From Actinobacillus lignieresii (lineage in GTDB: Bacteria > Pseudomonadota > Gammaproteobacteria > Enterobacterales > Pasteurellaceae), in assembly GCF_900444945.1 (NCBI RefSeq), contig NZ_UFRM01000001.1:1728001-1792000 (forward strand): a stretch of 64,000 nucleotides of DNA, read 5' to 3'. The translations under genes were made by a program, and so were the position numbers. Each line of letters starts with the position of its first letter. Positions within the stretch are counted from its first letter, which is position 1. Positions 9,261 through 18,716 of this stretch are shown here, in pieces. The notes below the pieces were generated by a model. The model ran no database searches and was not told the DNA's origin. It saw nothing but the letters and a program-made list of their open reading frames with translations.

Positions 9261-10832
9261 TTATGCAGATCGAAAATCTCTCTTACGAATCCCTAGTACG
9301 AATAACGAACTAAAATACACGATCGCCGCCAATACGATTAACCAGCCTAACCAATATACTTTTAACCAAATATTCATCGCATACCAGCTTTCGATATTTG
9401 GCGAAAAATAAGCGACCGATGCGCCCATTAAACAAGCGGAAATCGCGACTTTTAAGACGAATATGCCCGTTTTCGCCGTTACTTTATACACTCCGGATTG
9501 AGCAAGCCCGCGATAAAGTAGCGACGCATTAACCGCCGCCGAAAGCGCCGATGCCATTGCCAAGCCCAAATAGCCGAACGGGATTGCCAATACGCCGAAA
9601 CAGATATTACAAACGGTAGCGATCATACCGATCTTGACCGGTGTTTTGGTATTTTGGCGGGCATAGAAGCCGTTTGCTAAAATATTGATAAGCATATAAC
9701 TGTTTAATCCCAAGCACATAATCCATAAGGCATGGGAAGTAGCAATCACATCGGATAAACCGAATTTGCCGCGCATAAAGATGGTCATCATTAACGGCTG
9801 GGCTAATACCGCGATACCAATCATTGCCGGAATACCGAGTAATAACACCATTCTTACGCCCCAGTCCATCGTGCCTTGGAACTCTACCGCACGTTGTACT
9901 TCGTCAATCTCTTTCTTTTTCGCAATACGAGATAAACTCGGTAATACTACCGTAGAAATCGCAATGCCGAATAACCCGAGCGGAAACTCGATTAAGCGAT
10001 CGGAATAATATAACCAAGTAATCGAACCGGTGACTAAAAAGCTGGCAATCACTTGGTTAATTAACAAATTAAGCTGGGTTACCGAAACCCCGAATAATGC
10101 CGGAATCATTAAATTTCGGACTTTAGTCACCCCTTCGTCTTTCCACGCCCATTTCGGTTTAACCAGTAAACCTTCTTTTTTCATAAACGGGATTTGGAAT
10201 AAGAATTGCAACAATCCGCCGAGGAAAATACCCCAAGCTAAGGCAACATCAGGTTGTTCAAAATAATCCGCACCGAATAACGCCATACTGATCATCGCAA
10301 TATTTAGCAATACCGGCGAAAACGCCATCACACCAAACTTACCGATGGTATTTAAAACCGCTCCGGACAACGCAACGAAAGTAATAAACCACAAGTAAGG
10401 AAAAGTGATTTTCAGCAGTAATGAGGCTTGAGTGAATTTTTGTGCGTCAGGGCCGTCGTTTACCCAATCCATAAACCAACCGGTACCGAATAAAGCGGCA
10501 ACCACCGGCGAACCAATCATTGCCACTAAAGTGACAACCGTGACTAAACCGCCTAAGGTTCCCGACACTTTGGCGACAAACTCACGGGTTTTATCCAAAT
10601 CGTTGTCGGCGTTATATTCGGCAAGCACCGGTACGAACGCCTTTGAAAAAGCGCCTTCCGCAAAGAGGCGGCGTAAAAAATTCGGAATACGGTTGGCAAA
10701 CAGAAAGACGTCCGACATTGCGCCGGCACCGAGTAAGCCGGCGATCACCACATCACGCACGAGTCCGAGAACCCGAGAAATCAAGGTCATTGAACTGACA
10801 ATCATGCCCGACTTTAAAAGTTTTTTGCTCAT
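9261..10832 (-). CDS. murJ: Lipid II flippase MurJ (MviN)
   Basis: A 523-residue MOP-superfamily membrane protein that flips lipid II for peptidoglycan synthesis. The N-terminus (SGMIVSSMTLISRVLGLVRD) and the segment NRIPNFLRRLFAEGAFSKAFVPVLAEY (residues ~48-74) carry arginines and other residues conserved in MurJ. About 14 hydrophobic helices fit the family topology. It diverges from rpsT across a 391-base gap. The length is normal and no irregularity is seen. Confidence 0.95.
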   Translation of the reverse strand: MSKKLLKSGMIVSSMTLISRVLGLVRDVVIAGLLGAGAMSDVFLFANRIPNFLRRLFAEGAFSKAFVPVLAEYNADNDLDKTREFVAKVSGTLGGLVTVVTLVAMIGSPVVAALFGTGWFMDWVNDGPDAQKFTQASLLLKITFPYLWFITFVALSGAVLNTIGKFGVMAFSPVLLNIAMISMALFGADYFEQPDVALAWGIFLGGLLQFLFQIPFMKKEGLLVKPKWAWKDEGVTKVRNLMIPALFGVSVTQLNLLINQVIASFLVTGSITWLYYSDRLIEFPLGLFGIAISTVVLPSLSRIAKKKEIDEVQRAVEFQGTMDWGVRMVLLLGIPAMIGIAVLAQPLMMTIFMRGKFGLSDVIATSHALWIMCLGLNSYMLINILANGFYARQNTKTPVKIGMIATVCNICFGVLAIPFGYLGLAMASALSAAVNASLLYRGLAQSGVYKVTAKTGIFVLKVAISACLMGASVAYFSPNIESWYAMNIWLKVYWLGWLIVLAAIVYFSSLFVLGIRKRDFRSA

Positions 10833-11223
10833 AAGCGTTATAAATTCATATCAAAATTAAAGGATAGCAGTTTAACAAAAGGGCTTTGAATACGTTATCG
10901 GAAACGCCGCATAAGTTAAACTTTTCTTGATCTTAATCGCGGTTTGTTACAAGCGGTTCGTTTTTATCCATTTTTTACAAAAATCTCTCAAGATCCGACC
11001 GCTTATCCTAAGATCCCCATAGAAATTGCACGGAATTTTATCAGTTTGTTGTAGGAAAATCAGAAAAAAACTGATAAAATCTCCGCCTATCGTTTTCTAT
11101 CAGTAAAACGGTGTTATTTTCAAGCACGTGTCTCGTTGAAAATGAATTTAAACTATCGATAGCTAAACATAAACCAACGTTTATGTTTTTTAATTTTTAC
11201 ACAGATATTTTAGGAGTTTGACC
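10833..11223. other. Divergent intergenic region murJ/rpsT
   Basis: These 391 bases contain no convincing gene. They hold an uptake signal sequence ACAAGCGGT (10949-10957) with an imperfect inverted partner GACCGCTT near 10997, and a second long inverted repeat at 11035-11080. Both promoters (murJ leftward, rpsT rightward) must lie here, but I could not fix either convincingly. Confidence 0.6.
11035..11080. repeat. 13-bp perfect inverted repeat upstream of rpsT
   Basis: ATTTTATCAGTTT (11035-11047) and AAACTGATAAAAT (11068-11080) are exact complements separated by 20 bases. Because both flanking genes point away, this is not an ordinary end-of-gene terminator. It could be an attenuator in a long rpsT or murJ leader, or an operator. 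Confidence 0.55.
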
Positions 11224-11487
11224 TTGGCTAATATCAAGTCAGCAAAAAAACGTGCGGTTCAATCTGAAAAACGCCGCCAACACAACGCAAGCCAACGCTC
11301 AATGATGCGTACATTCATCAAGAAAGTATACGCGGCAGTAGCGGCAGGCGATAAAGCAGCTTCACAAGCAGCTTTCGTTGAAATGCAAAAAGTAGTGGAC
11401 CGTATGGCATCTAAAGGCTTAATCCACGCTAACAAAGCAGCTAACCACAAAGCAAAATTAGCAGCTCAAATCAAAAAATTAGCGTAA
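11224..11487 (+). CDS. rpsT: 30S ribosomal protein S20 (UUG start)
   Basis: An 87-residue, lysine/arginine/alanine-rich ribosomal protein aligning end to end with E. coli S20 ([11 protein letters not shown] at the start, AAQIKKLA at the end). The start is TTG at 11224. An in-frame TTG six bases earlier would give the unnatural MTLANIK, so the later one is chosen. AGGAG lies at 11212-11216. E. coli rpsT also uses UUG, where the weak start takes part in autoregulation by S20. The same is plausible here but not shown by the sequence. Confidence 0.97.
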
Positions 11488-11505
11488 TTGCTTTTTGTAT
11501 AAAAG

Positions 11506-11530
11506 AACCGACCGAAGGGTCGGTTTTTTT
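11506..11530 (+). terminator. rpsT intrinsic terminator
   Basis: AACCGACC, loop GAA, then GGTCGGTT running into seven T. A short GC-rich stem 19 bases after the rpsT stop, and a classical intrinsic terminator. Confidence 0.9.
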
Positions 11531-11543
11531 ACGTCTGTTTGCT

Positions 11544-12920
11544 CTATAAGAAAAATGTGCCTAATTGGAATAATTTCTCAATTTCACCCACTTGTTTTTT
11601 ATCGTTTACAAAGATAATCACGCTGTCGTTTTCTTCAATTTCCGTCGATTTATGCGCAATTAACACTTCATCGCGACGCACTATCGCACCGACAACCGCT
11701 CCCTGCGGCAATTTTAATTCTCGTATCGTTCTGCCGACTACTTTGGACGATTCCTGATCGCCGTGCGCAATCACTTCGATACATTCCGCCTGCCCCTGTT
11801 TTAGAGAAGCCACTTGCACGATATCGCCTTTACGTACGTGACTGGATAAGGCGGAAATGGTCGCTTGTTTCGGTGACAGCGCAATATCGATCGTACCGCC
11901 TTGAATCAGATGCAAATATGCCGTACGCTGTACTAATACAATCGCTTTCTGCGCACCTAATCGTTTAGCCAATAACGCTGACATAATATTGGCTTCGTCA
12001 TCGCCGCTTAACGCCAAAAATAAATCTATATTCTCGATATGTTCTTCAAACAAGAGTTCCTGATCCGACGCATCGCCGCACAATACTAGCGTTTTTTCCA
12101 ACTTCTGCGCCAACTTTTCCGCTCGTTTCGGATCTCGTTCGATCATTTTCACGCTGTATTGTTCTTCAAGATCTTTCGCCAGCCCCATACCGATACTGCC
12201 ACCGCCGACGATCATCACTCGCTTATGCGGTTTATCCAAGCGTTGCATTTCGCTCATCACCGCTTTTATATTATGAGTCGCGCAGATAAAGAACACTTCA
12301 TCGCCCGCTTCAATAATGGTCGAGCCTTGCGGCAAAATCGCTCGTTCTTGACGGAAAATCGCAACGACACGCGCTTCGATATAAGGCAAATGATCACGTA
12401 AAGCGGAAATCGGATAACCGACTAACGGACCGCCGTAATAGGCTTTTACGCTGACCAAACTCACCAATTCATTGGCGAAATGCGCCACTTGTAACGCACC
12501 GGGGTAATTAATCAGACGTAAGATTTCTTTTTTTACCAACACTTCCGGTGCGATAATATGGTCGATCGGCAATGCCGCATCATTAAACAGCTGATCTTTT
12601 TCTCGTACGTAATCGGAATTACGAATACGGGCGATTTTGGTCGGAATATGGAACAAGGTATGCGCAATTTGACAGGCAATCATATTGGTTTCGTCACTTT
12701 CGGTAACCGCTACCAATAAATCCGCATCACTTGCTCCCGCATCACGTAAAATTCTCGGCGATGCGCCGTTGCCTTTTAATACTTGCAAATCGTGCTTATC
12801 TTGCAGCGTGTTCAAACGACTTTGATCATCATCGATCAAAGTAATATCGTTATCCTCACTCACTAAGTTTTCCGCAAGGGTCGAACCGACTTGACCCGCA
12901 CCTAAAATAATAATTTTCAT
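11544..12920 (-). CDS. trkA: Trk potassium uptake regulatory subunit TrkA
   Basis: A 458-residue peripheral membrane protein that gates the TrkH potassium channel through NAD(H)/nucleotide binding. It has two RCK units: Rossmann motifs [13 protein letters not shown] at the N-terminus and [13 protein letters not shown] near residue 240, each followed by a TrkA-C domain. The ATG at 12920 gives exactly the E. coli length and N-terminus. A TTG at 12932 would add four residues. It is the last gene of the selA-selB-rsmB-trkA run. Its partner trkH is in the same window at 42382. Confidence 0.95.
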   Translation of the reverse strand: MKIIILGAGQVGSTLAENLVSEDNDITLIDDDQSRLNTLQDKHDLQVLKGNGASPRILRDAGASDADLLVAVTESDETNMIACQIAHTLFHIPTKIARIRNSDYVREKDQLFNDAALPIDHIIAPEVLVKKEILRLINYPGALQVAHFANELVSLVSVKAYYGGPLVGYPISALRDHLPYIEARVVAIFRQERAILPQGSTIIEAGDEVFFICATHNIKAVMSEMQRLDKPHKRVMIVGGGSIGMGLAKDLEEQYSVKMIERDPKRAEKLAQKLEKTLVLCGDASDQELLFEEHIENIDLFLALSGDDEANIMSALLAKRLGAQKAIVLVQRTAYLHLIQGGTIDIALSPKQATISALSSHVRKGDIVQVASLKQGQAECIEVIAHGDQESSKVVGRTIRELKLPQGAVVGAIVRRDEVLIAHKSTEIEENDSVIIFVNDKKQVGEIEKLFQLGTFFL

Positions 12921-12969
12921 TTTAAAATCCAATTACCAAAAGATAAATATGCCTTTATCTTACGGCAAT

Positions 12970-14268
12970 TTATTGTTTGATTAATTTCGCATAAAAGAAA
13001 CCGTCACCGCCCTGTTCTTGCGGGAAAAACTGTTTCATTGCGGTTTTTTCGCCGTTAAAGTCCATTTCTACCCATTCGGCATCCGAATGGCTTGCGACAA
13101 AACGGGTAATCTGCTCGCCGTTTTCTTCCGGTAGAACCGAACAAGTCGCATAAACCAATACGCCATTCGGTTTTAATCTGCCCCATAATGCTTCAAGAAT
13201 TTTCGCCTGTAACGCGACTAATTCGGCAATATCGTTTTCTTTACGTAACCATTTAATATCCGGATGACGGCGAATTACGCCGGTGGCGGAACAAGGCGCA
13301 TCGAGCAAAATACGGTCAAACATCACACCGTCGTCCAACCATTCCGCCGGTTTAGACGCATCGCCGCAAATCACCGTTGCCGTCTGTCCAAGACGAGCTA
13401 AATTCTCACGTACACGTTTTAGACGGCTTTCTTCAATATCTAACGCAATTACCTTCGCTTGCGGTGCGACTTCTAAAATATGCGTAGTTTTGCCTCCCGG
13501 TGCTGCACAAGCGTCTAAAATTAATTCGCCGTTTTGTGCTTCCAACAAAGCTGCCGACCACTGAGCGTGGGCATCTTGTACCGTCGCCCAACCTTGTTCA
13601 AAATTCATCAATTTATTAACTGGTACCGGATTGGCTAATAAAATTGCCGATTCAGGCACGCAAGCGGTCATATTTTCCGAATTTTTTGCAACCAGATCGC
13701 CTAACAAGACACGGTAATCTTGCGGTTTAATCCGCTGAATATTGCTACGAATCCACATCGGCGGACGTTGATTGTTCGCATCGATAATTTCTCGCCAATT
13801 CGGATAGGCTTTTTTCAATTTATTCACAAACCATTCGGGATGAAGCGTTTGCCAATTTTTATCGAATTTAGCTAACAGAACATCTTTTTCACGTAAAAAA
13901 CGGCGTAATACGCCATTAATAAGCGCTTTAAAATTATCCAATTTAAGCGATTTTGCCGCATTAACCACTTCATCAACCGCCGCAAATTCCGGCACTCGCA
14001 TATAAAGCAACTGATAAAGCCCGACCAATAACAAGCAATGTACCAAACGTGTTTTACCTTTTAACGGTTTTTCCACCGCTTGTGCAATGACTGCCTCAAG
14101 GCGCGGTAATGTTCGGCATACACCAAAACTAATCTCTTGCACTAACGGTAAATCTTTCGCCTCTAATTTTGCTTGCGATTCTGGGATTAAGGTGGCAAGC
14201 GATTTGCCTTGATCGAGAACTTGTAAAATAATTTGTGCGGCAACCGCACGGGCATTTTGTTTTTTCAT
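12970..14268 (-). CDS. rsmB: 16S rRNA (cytosine-967 C5)-methyltransferase RsmB
   Basis: A 432-residue SAM-dependent methyltransferase that modifies C967 of 16S rRNA. An N-terminal NusB-like RNA-binding domain (residues ~5-135) is followed by the catalytic domain with [32 protein letters not shown] (motif IV cysteine) and [16 protein letters not shown] (motif VI cysteine). The ATG at 14268 is preferred over 14301 because [11 protein letters not shown] begins the NusB fold and the longer reading overlaps selB. It is part of a minus-strand operon with selB upstream and trkA downstream. Confidence 0.95.
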   Translation of the reverse strand: MKKQNARAVAAQIILQVLDQGKSLATLIPESQAKLEAKDLPLVQEISFGVCRTLPRLEAVIAQAVEKPLKGKTRLVHCLLLVGLYQLLYMRVPEFAAVDEVVNAAKSLKLDNFKALINGVLRRFLREKDVLLAKFDKNWQTLHPEWFVNKLKKAYPNWREIIDANNQRPPMWIRSNIQRIKPQDYRVLLGDLVAKNSENMTACVPESAILLANPVPVNKLMNFEQGWATVQDAHAQWSAALLEAQNGELILDACAAPGGKTTHILEVAPQAKVIALDIEESRLKRVRENLARLGQTATVICGDASKPAEWLDDGVMFDRILLDAPCSATGVIRRHPDIKWLRKENDIAELVALQAKILEALWGRLKPNGVLVYATCSVLPEENGEQITRFVASHSDAEWVEMDFNGEKTAMKQFFPQEQGGDGFFYAKLIKQ

Positions 14269-14281
14269 TAATTTATTCTTA

Positions 14282-16117
14282 TCAGAAGGTATCTTGATCA
14301 CGTAATAAATGAATATTACCTTTTCGTCTTAAAAAGCCCGAGCGGTCAAAATATTCGATCAGCTGAACGGTTAATTTACGTCCCCACTGAATTTCATCAC
14401 GTAGCTGATTCACTGAAACAGAGCCGTTTCGTTCTACAATCTCTTTCACTAATTGAGCCAGTTCGATCATTCTCTCGCTGAGCAAGAAACGATCTTTCAC
14501 AATCGGAATTAAGTAGCCTAATTTACCGGCTTTATAGAGCAAGTTTCGCATTTCGGTTTCATCGCAACATAATTCCGTTGCAATATCACGCACCCAAAGC
14601 GCTTCATTTTTGCTTTCGAACAGCGGTCGAATTTGTTGCCAAAGTTGCAATTCCTCCGCCGAAAATTCGATACGATGATTCGGTAAATGAACCCAACCTC
14701 GGGTTTGTGCCAGCTGTTTGTTTTCGATTAAGTCGTCAATAAATTGATAAGCCAGTTGTTCCGGCTGATCTAATGCGGCAATACGATATAATCTCGCTTT
14801 GGTTACGCCTAATTGGTCATTGTGATTTTGATGATACTCGGTAAGTTTTTCGATAATACTTTGCTGAATGCGTTGCTTAAATTCAGCGGTAAAAATCCAT
14901 TTCGACTGCACATCAAAACCGAGTTTTGCCAAATTTTGCGTAAAACATTGCTCACGCCATAATAACGTATCGAGCTGTTCCGCTCTATTCTTTAAGTAAA
15001 GCGGGATTCTCTGCATATAAGCGGTCGTTTTTGCCAACTCTTTTACTAAGGCAAGGCGTTGTTCTGTTCGCTTATAGCGTTTCGGCGAATCAATTTCTAA
15101 AACTTCCGCTCCTGCTAAGGTTTGGCTGTCATCGCCACTACGAATAATCAGTTTATCCGTCACCGCCATTGCTAACGGCGCATCGAAAATAATTTCTGCA
15201 AAAGTTTCACTGTTTTTAACCGCTTGTTTTTCGGTTAAGAGATTCAACTTGCCGGTGACGTGCGAAGCAAAATGGTATAAATGCACAATATGATTTTCTT
15301 TTAGGTTTTGTGCGGTCTGCATTTTAACCGTAATTCTATCGGTAAACTGCGGCAGCAGTTCGGTAATCCAGTCGCCGCGCTGAATTTGCTCTTTTTCCGC
15401 ATTGGCAAGATTCAATGCTAAACGTTGCCCTGCCGTACCGATTTCCGCTGGCTGATTTTGTGCGTGAATTTGCTTAATTCGAACTTTTTGACCGCTTGAT
15501 AAATAAAACTCGTCACCGATTTTAACTTTACCCGCCACTGCCGTTCCGGTTACGACCAAACCGGCACCTTTGATATTAAATACTCGGTCAATCGCATATC
15601 GAAACGGCTTTTCAAGATGAGCCTGTTGTCGGCTTAATTGAATTAACTGATTTCTTAATGCCTCAATACCCTGACCGGTTACGGCAGAAGTGAGGAAAAA
15701 CGGTGCATCGGAAAGAAACGGATAAGTCGCTTTAATTTTCGTCATAAGTTGTTCGGCTTGCTCCGCCGCCACGCGATCCGCTTTCGTCAAAATCACTAAG
15801 ATATTGGTAAAATTCAATAAACGCAGAATCTCTAAATGTTCCGCCGTTTGCGGCTTAATCCCTTCTTCCGCCGACACAATCAATAACGCATTTTGTACAC
15901 CGCCCAGTCCGGCAAGCATATTCGACAGGAATTTTTGGTGTCCCGGTACGTCGATAAAACCGAGAATATCCTCTTCAATCGGCAAATAGGCATAGCCTAA
16001 ATCTATCGTTAAACCACGCTTTTTTTCTTCCGGTAAATGTGCCGTATCGGTACCTGTTAAGGCTTGTAATAGGGTCGTTTTACCATGGTCCACGTGTCCG
16101 CTGGTAACAAAAATCAT
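14282..16117 (-). CDS. selB: Selenocysteine-specific elongation factor SelB
   Basis: A 611-residue translational GTPase that delivers Sec-tRNA to UGA codons followed by a SECIS hairpin. G-motifs are [10 protein letters not shown] (residues 7-16), DVPGHQKF and TKAD. EF-Tu-like domains II and III follow, then four winged-helix repeats in the C-terminal ~250 residues that bind the SECIS RNA. Length is normal. Its ATG overlaps the selA stop by four bases (ATGA), indicating coupled synthesis. Confidence 0.97.
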   Translation of the reverse strand: MIFVTSGHVDHGKTTLLQALTGTDTAHLPEEKKRGLTIDLGYAYLPIEEDILGFIDVPGHQKFLSNMLAGLGGVQNALLIVSAEEGIKPQTAEHLEILRLLNFTNILVILTKADRVAAEQAEQLMTKIKATYPFLSDAPFFLTSAVTGQGIEALRNQLIQLSRQQAHLEKPFRYAIDRVFNIKGAGLVVTGTAVAGKVKIGDEFYLSSGQKVRIKQIHAQNQPAEIGTAGQRLALNLANAEKEQIQRGDWITELLPQFTDRITVKMQTAQNLKENHIVHLYHFASHVTGKLNLLTEKQAVKNSETFAEIIFDAPLAMAVTDKLIIRSGDDSQTLAGAEVLEIDSPKRYKRTEQRLALVKELAKTTAYMQRIPLYLKNRAEQLDTLLWREQCFTQNLAKLGFDVQSKWIFTAEFKQRIQQSIIEKLTEYHQNHNDQLGVTKARLYRIAALDQPEQLAYQFIDDLIENKQLAQTRGWVHLPNHRIEFSAEELQLWQQIRPLFESKNEALWVRDIATELCCDETEMRNLLYKAGKLGYLIPIVKDRFLLSERMIELAQLVKEIVERNGSVSVNQLRDEIQWGRKLTVQLIEYFDRSGFLRRKGNIHLLRDQDTF

Positions 16118-17499
16118 GCTTCCTCCAACATATTTAACAACTGTTCAAACTGTGCCGCCGAACGTACGTCCAACCAAAATTTTTGCTGAGCAAATCGCCC
16201 GATTATCGGACTTGGCAAGGCTTTAAATCTTTTTTCTAATTCCAGTAAATCACTCTGTTTCTCGGCAAAAACCGTGACTGCGACCGAAGCTAAGGTTTCG
16301 GTCGGTAACGAACCGCTCCCGATTTGAGCAAGACTCGGTTCCACTTGCAAAATATAACGGGAATCCAACCGCTTGTTCAGCACCGCTTTTAAACGTTCCG
16401 CTTTGGCTTGCAAGGTTGCAATAGATTGAGTTAATAAATTAAACGTCGGCACTTCATCGGTTAATTTTTCCGGGAAAAGATAATGACGAAGTGTCGCTTC
16501 CAATGCCGATAAAATCACTTTATCGCAACGCAATACCCGCTTGAGCGGATGCGATTGAAGTGCATCAATCAATGCCTTTTTCCCAACAATAATACCCGCT
16601 TGCGGCCCGCCCAATAGTTTATCGCAAGAAAACGAAACCAAATCAACGCCTGCCGCTACTTTCTGTTGTACCATCGGTTCGGCCGGCAAGCCGAGTGCCG
16701 CCATATCCGTCAGCGAACCGCTACCCAAATCACTGATAACTGGCAAATCAAATTCTTTCGCCAATTCCACTAATTCTTCTTCCGAAACCGATTTGGTAAA
16801 ACCTTGAATATGGTAATTACTGGTATGCACTTTCATTAAAAAAGCGGTATTTTCATTAATCGCATTACGATAATCCCGTAAATGAGTACGATTAGTCGTG
16901 CCGACTTCAACTAATTTACAGCCGGCTTGCGCCATAATATCCGGAATGCGAAACGCTCCGCCGATTTCCACCAGCTCGCCGCGAGAAACAATCACTTCTT
17001 TGCCTTGCGCAAATGTGGCTAACATCAATAAGACCGCAGCGGCATTATTATTGACGATACAGGCCGCTTCCGCACCGGTAATCTGTTGAATTAATTGAGA
17101 GATATACAGATCTCGATGGCTGCGTTTCCCTTCGTCGATATCGAATTCTAACGCAACGTTATTTCGCATCGCATTGGCGGCGGCGGCAATCGCATTTTCC
17201 GACCACAGCCCTCGCCCTAAATTGGTATGTAGCACCGTACCGGTCAGATTAAACACGGTTTTGCTAGATACCATACGCTTTTTTTGCAGATTTTGTTCAA
17301 TCAAGCTAAAAATAGAAGATTGTTCGTTCATAAACGCAGGTAAACATTGCTGTTTAATAATCTGTTCACGTGCGTTTTCTATCAATGTACGCGCTTCTTG
17401 AACAAAGGCTTGATGTCCGAATCTTTCAATTAAATCAATACCTTGAGGGTTTTTCATCAATTTGTCGATAGCGGGAATGGTACGAAATAATTTTTGCAT
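16114..17499 (-). CDS. selA: L-seryl-tRNA(Sec) selenium transferase SelA
   Basis: A 461-residue PLP enzyme that converts seryl-tRNA(Sec) to selenocysteinyl-tRNA(Sec) using selenophosphate. Recognisable segments are [28 protein letters not shown], the cofactor lysine in [13 protein letters not shown] and a C-terminal small domain. Length matches E. coli SelA (463). It diverges from selC 66 bases away, and the two presumably share a control region at about 17500-17565. All three dedicated Sec-incorporation genes except selD are thus together. Confidence 0.97.
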   Translation of the reverse strand: MQKLFRTIPAIDKLMKNPQGIDLIERFGHQAFVQEARTLIENAREQIIKQQCLPAFMNEQSSIFSLIEQNLQKKRMVSSKTVFNLTGTVLHTNLGRGLWSENAIAAAANAMRNNVALEFDIDEGKRSHRDLYISQLIQQITGAEAACIVNNNAAAVLLMLATFAQGKEVIVSRGELVEIGGAFRIPDIMAQAGCKLVEVGTTNRTHLRDYRNAINENTAFLMKVHTSNYHIQGFTKSVSEEELVELAKEFDLPVISDLGSGSLTDMAALGLPAEPMVQQKVAAGVDLVSFSCDKLLGGPQAGIIVGKKALIDALQSHPLKRVLRCDKVILSALEATLRHYLFPEKLTDEVPTFNLLTQSIATLQAKAERLKAVLNKRLDSRYILQVEPSLAQIGSGSLPTETLASVAVTVFAEKQSDLLELEKRFKALPSPIIGRFAQQKFWLDVRSAAQFEQLLNMLEEA

Positions 17500-17565
17500 A
17501 ATAAAAAATGTTAAGAAATTTTGGACAATTCTAATAAATAAAGTAGAATACCGCTACTCTTTAAA

Positions 17566-17660
17566 GGAAGCGAGTCATCTCCGGTGAGGTGGCAGGATTT
17601 CAAATCCTGTTGAGGACGCCAGCGTTCTTGGGTGGGTTCGACTCCCATTCGCTTCCGCCA
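17566..17660 (+). tRNA. selC: tRNA-Sec (anticodon UCA)
   Basis: This 95-base RNA gene is nearly superimposable on E. coli selC. The acceptor is GGAAGCGA/TCGCTTCC with encoded GCCA, giving the 8-bp stem peculiar to tRNA-Sec. The anticodon TCA is at 17600-17602 in the loop TTTCAAA, with a long variable arm and a GGTTCGACTCC T-arm. It reads UGA as selenocysteine. CCA is encoded. It diverges from selA and lies 15 bases before mioC. Confidence 0.98.
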
Positions 17661-17675
17661 ATTATTTTCAATTCT

Positions 17676-18119
17676 ATGACCAAATCTATTTGTATCATCA
17701 CAGGCAGTACCCTCGGTGGAGCGGAATACGTTGCCGACCATCTCGAAAGTTGTTTAAAAACACAAAACTTTACCGTTGAATTATTTAACCAAGCGACCTT
17801 AGCGGATATTCAACAGCAAGCGCATTTAATTGTAGTAACTTCAACCCACGGTGCGGGCGAATTGCCGGATAACATCAAACCGTTATTTGACGAGTTGGCG
17901 GCAAGCGATTTGGATCTCAGCGGTATGAAATTCGGTGTGGTCGGTTTAGGCAGCACCGATTACGATACTTTCTGTCATTCGGTGGATATTGTTGAAAACG
18001 GTCTAACTGCCAAAGGTGCGAAACAGGTATGTGAATCGGTTCGTATTGATGTGGCAAATAATTTTGATCACGACGGCACCGCAGAAGCATGGTTGCCAAG
18101 TTTTGTTGAGAAACTTTAA
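17676..18119 (+). CDS. mioC: Flavodoxin-like protein MioC
   Basis: A 147-residue FMN-binding flavodoxin domain with the phosphate-binding loop [16 protein letters not shown] at the N-terminus, [11 protein letters not shown] near residue 60, and GSTDYDTFC further on. E. coli MioC has the same length and is linked to biotin synthase activity. The ATG is 15 bases after the end of selC, and no purine-rich ribosome-binding site is visible in that spacer. The gene is probably cotranscribed with the tRNA. Upstream in-frame codons run through the tRNA gene and are discarded. Confidence 0.92.
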   Translation: MTKSICIITGSTLGGAEYVADHLESCLKTQNFTVELFNQATLADIQQQAHLIVVTSTHGAGELPDNIKPLFDELAASDLDLSGMKFGVVGLGSTDYDTFCHSVDIVENGLTAKGAKQVCESVRIDVANNFDHDGTAEAWLPSFVEKL

Positions 18120-18134
18120 AACTCCTTCCAAAAC

Positions 18135-18170
18135 AAAGAGTTAGTAACAATCATTACTAGCTCTTTTTTT
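18135..18170 (+). terminator. mioC intrinsic terminator
   Basis: AAAGAGTTAGTAA and TTACTAGCTCTTT form a 13-bp stem with one G-U-type mismatch, a 6-base loop and a run of T. It closes the selC-mioC unit and marks the left edge of the A+T-rich island. Confidence 0.85.
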
Positions 18171-18390
18171 ACCAATCCCGTCAAATTTTTCTTATACCTG
18201 CTAACAACTAATCTAATTCAGTCATCATTTCTATATATAAATTATAAATGAGATTTTTTTTGTAAATTAAAGAGCTTTTACAAAAATAAAAAACTTTACA
18301 AAAATCAAGAAATATATTAATCTTGCTATTATAGTAGTAATGAGTTTCATTTGTATTTATTAAGGTCTATATGATTGAGAAGAAGAGCTA

Positions 18391-18418
18391 TTGCTATATA
18401 CGGTAGGTTTGCTATTTA
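18391..18418 (+). promoter_or_regulatory. Candidate promoter of the microcin-like operon
   Basis: TTGCTA (18391-18396), a 16-base spacer and TATTTA (18413-18418) preceded by TGC, i.e. an extended -10. It lies 27 bases before the first candidate start codon in the island. A second extended -10 (TTGCTATTAT, 18323-18332) is an alternative. A+T-rich sequence produces chance matches, so confidence is low. Confidence 0.3.
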
Positions 18419-18445
18419 TATTTAACTATTTCCAAGGGAGATGAA

Positions 18446-18514
18446 GTGGAAAATTTTCTACAAAAGATGAAGCATATTTTTAATAAGTATAAACAGAATT
18501 TATTTAAACATTAG
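18446..18514 (+). CDS. Possible 22-residue basic amphipathic peptide
   Basis: A GTG start at 18446 follows AAGGGAG (18434-18440) at proper spacing and opens 22 codons rich in Lys, Phe, Asn and His (it begins MENFLQKMKHIFNK) with no acidic residue after position 2. It ends eight bases before the next ORF. It could be a leader peptide, a small helix acting at membranes, or chance. Support is only the good ribosome-binding site and the tight spacing to the following gene. Confidence 0.3.
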   Translation: MENFLQKMKHIFNKYKQNLFKH

Positions 18515-18522
18515 AGAGTAGC

Positions 18523-18699
18523 ATGAAAGAATTTATAATTTTGATTTCTGTAATTATAGCTCCAGTAATTATTGTTAAGTTATTAGATTTATCCATATTT
18601 ACAAGAATATCTAAAAATAAAGAACAAAATGAACTATATCAAATAATATGTTATATAACTATTATATTAATGATAACCATATACAAAAATAAATTTTAA
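18523..18699 (+). CDS. 58-residue two-helix membrane protein, candidate immunity protein
   Basis: An ATG preceded by AGAGAG opens 58 codons. Two hydrophobic segments are visible, residues ~4-21 (FIILISVIIAPVIIVKLL) and ~39-53 (YQIICYITIILMITI), joined by a polar basic linker (RISKNKEQNE). I do not recognise a family. Small membrane proteins of this shape encoded right beside a class II microcin or bacteriocin precursor are commonly the producer's immunity protein. The stop is 17 bases before the precursor's start, so the genes are very likely one transcript. Function is inferred from context only. Confidence 0.6.
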   Translation: MKEFIILISVIIAPVIIVKLLDLSIFTRISKNKEQNELYQIICYITIILMITIYKNKF

Positions 18700-18716
18700 T
18701 TATATAGGAGACATAT

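Noticed and set aside
10432..10860. 142-codon plus-strand ORF
   Set aside because: Lies entirely antisense to murJ, has unnatural composition and no ribosome-binding site; a shadow of the real gene.
18171..18445. Possible replication origin, because mioC borders oriC in E. coli and the region is A+T-rich
   Set aside because: No cluster of DnaA boxes (only one near-match, TTATCCATA, at about 18585), no GATC cluster and no gidA neighbour. The tRNA-Sec/mioC terminator explains the left edge.
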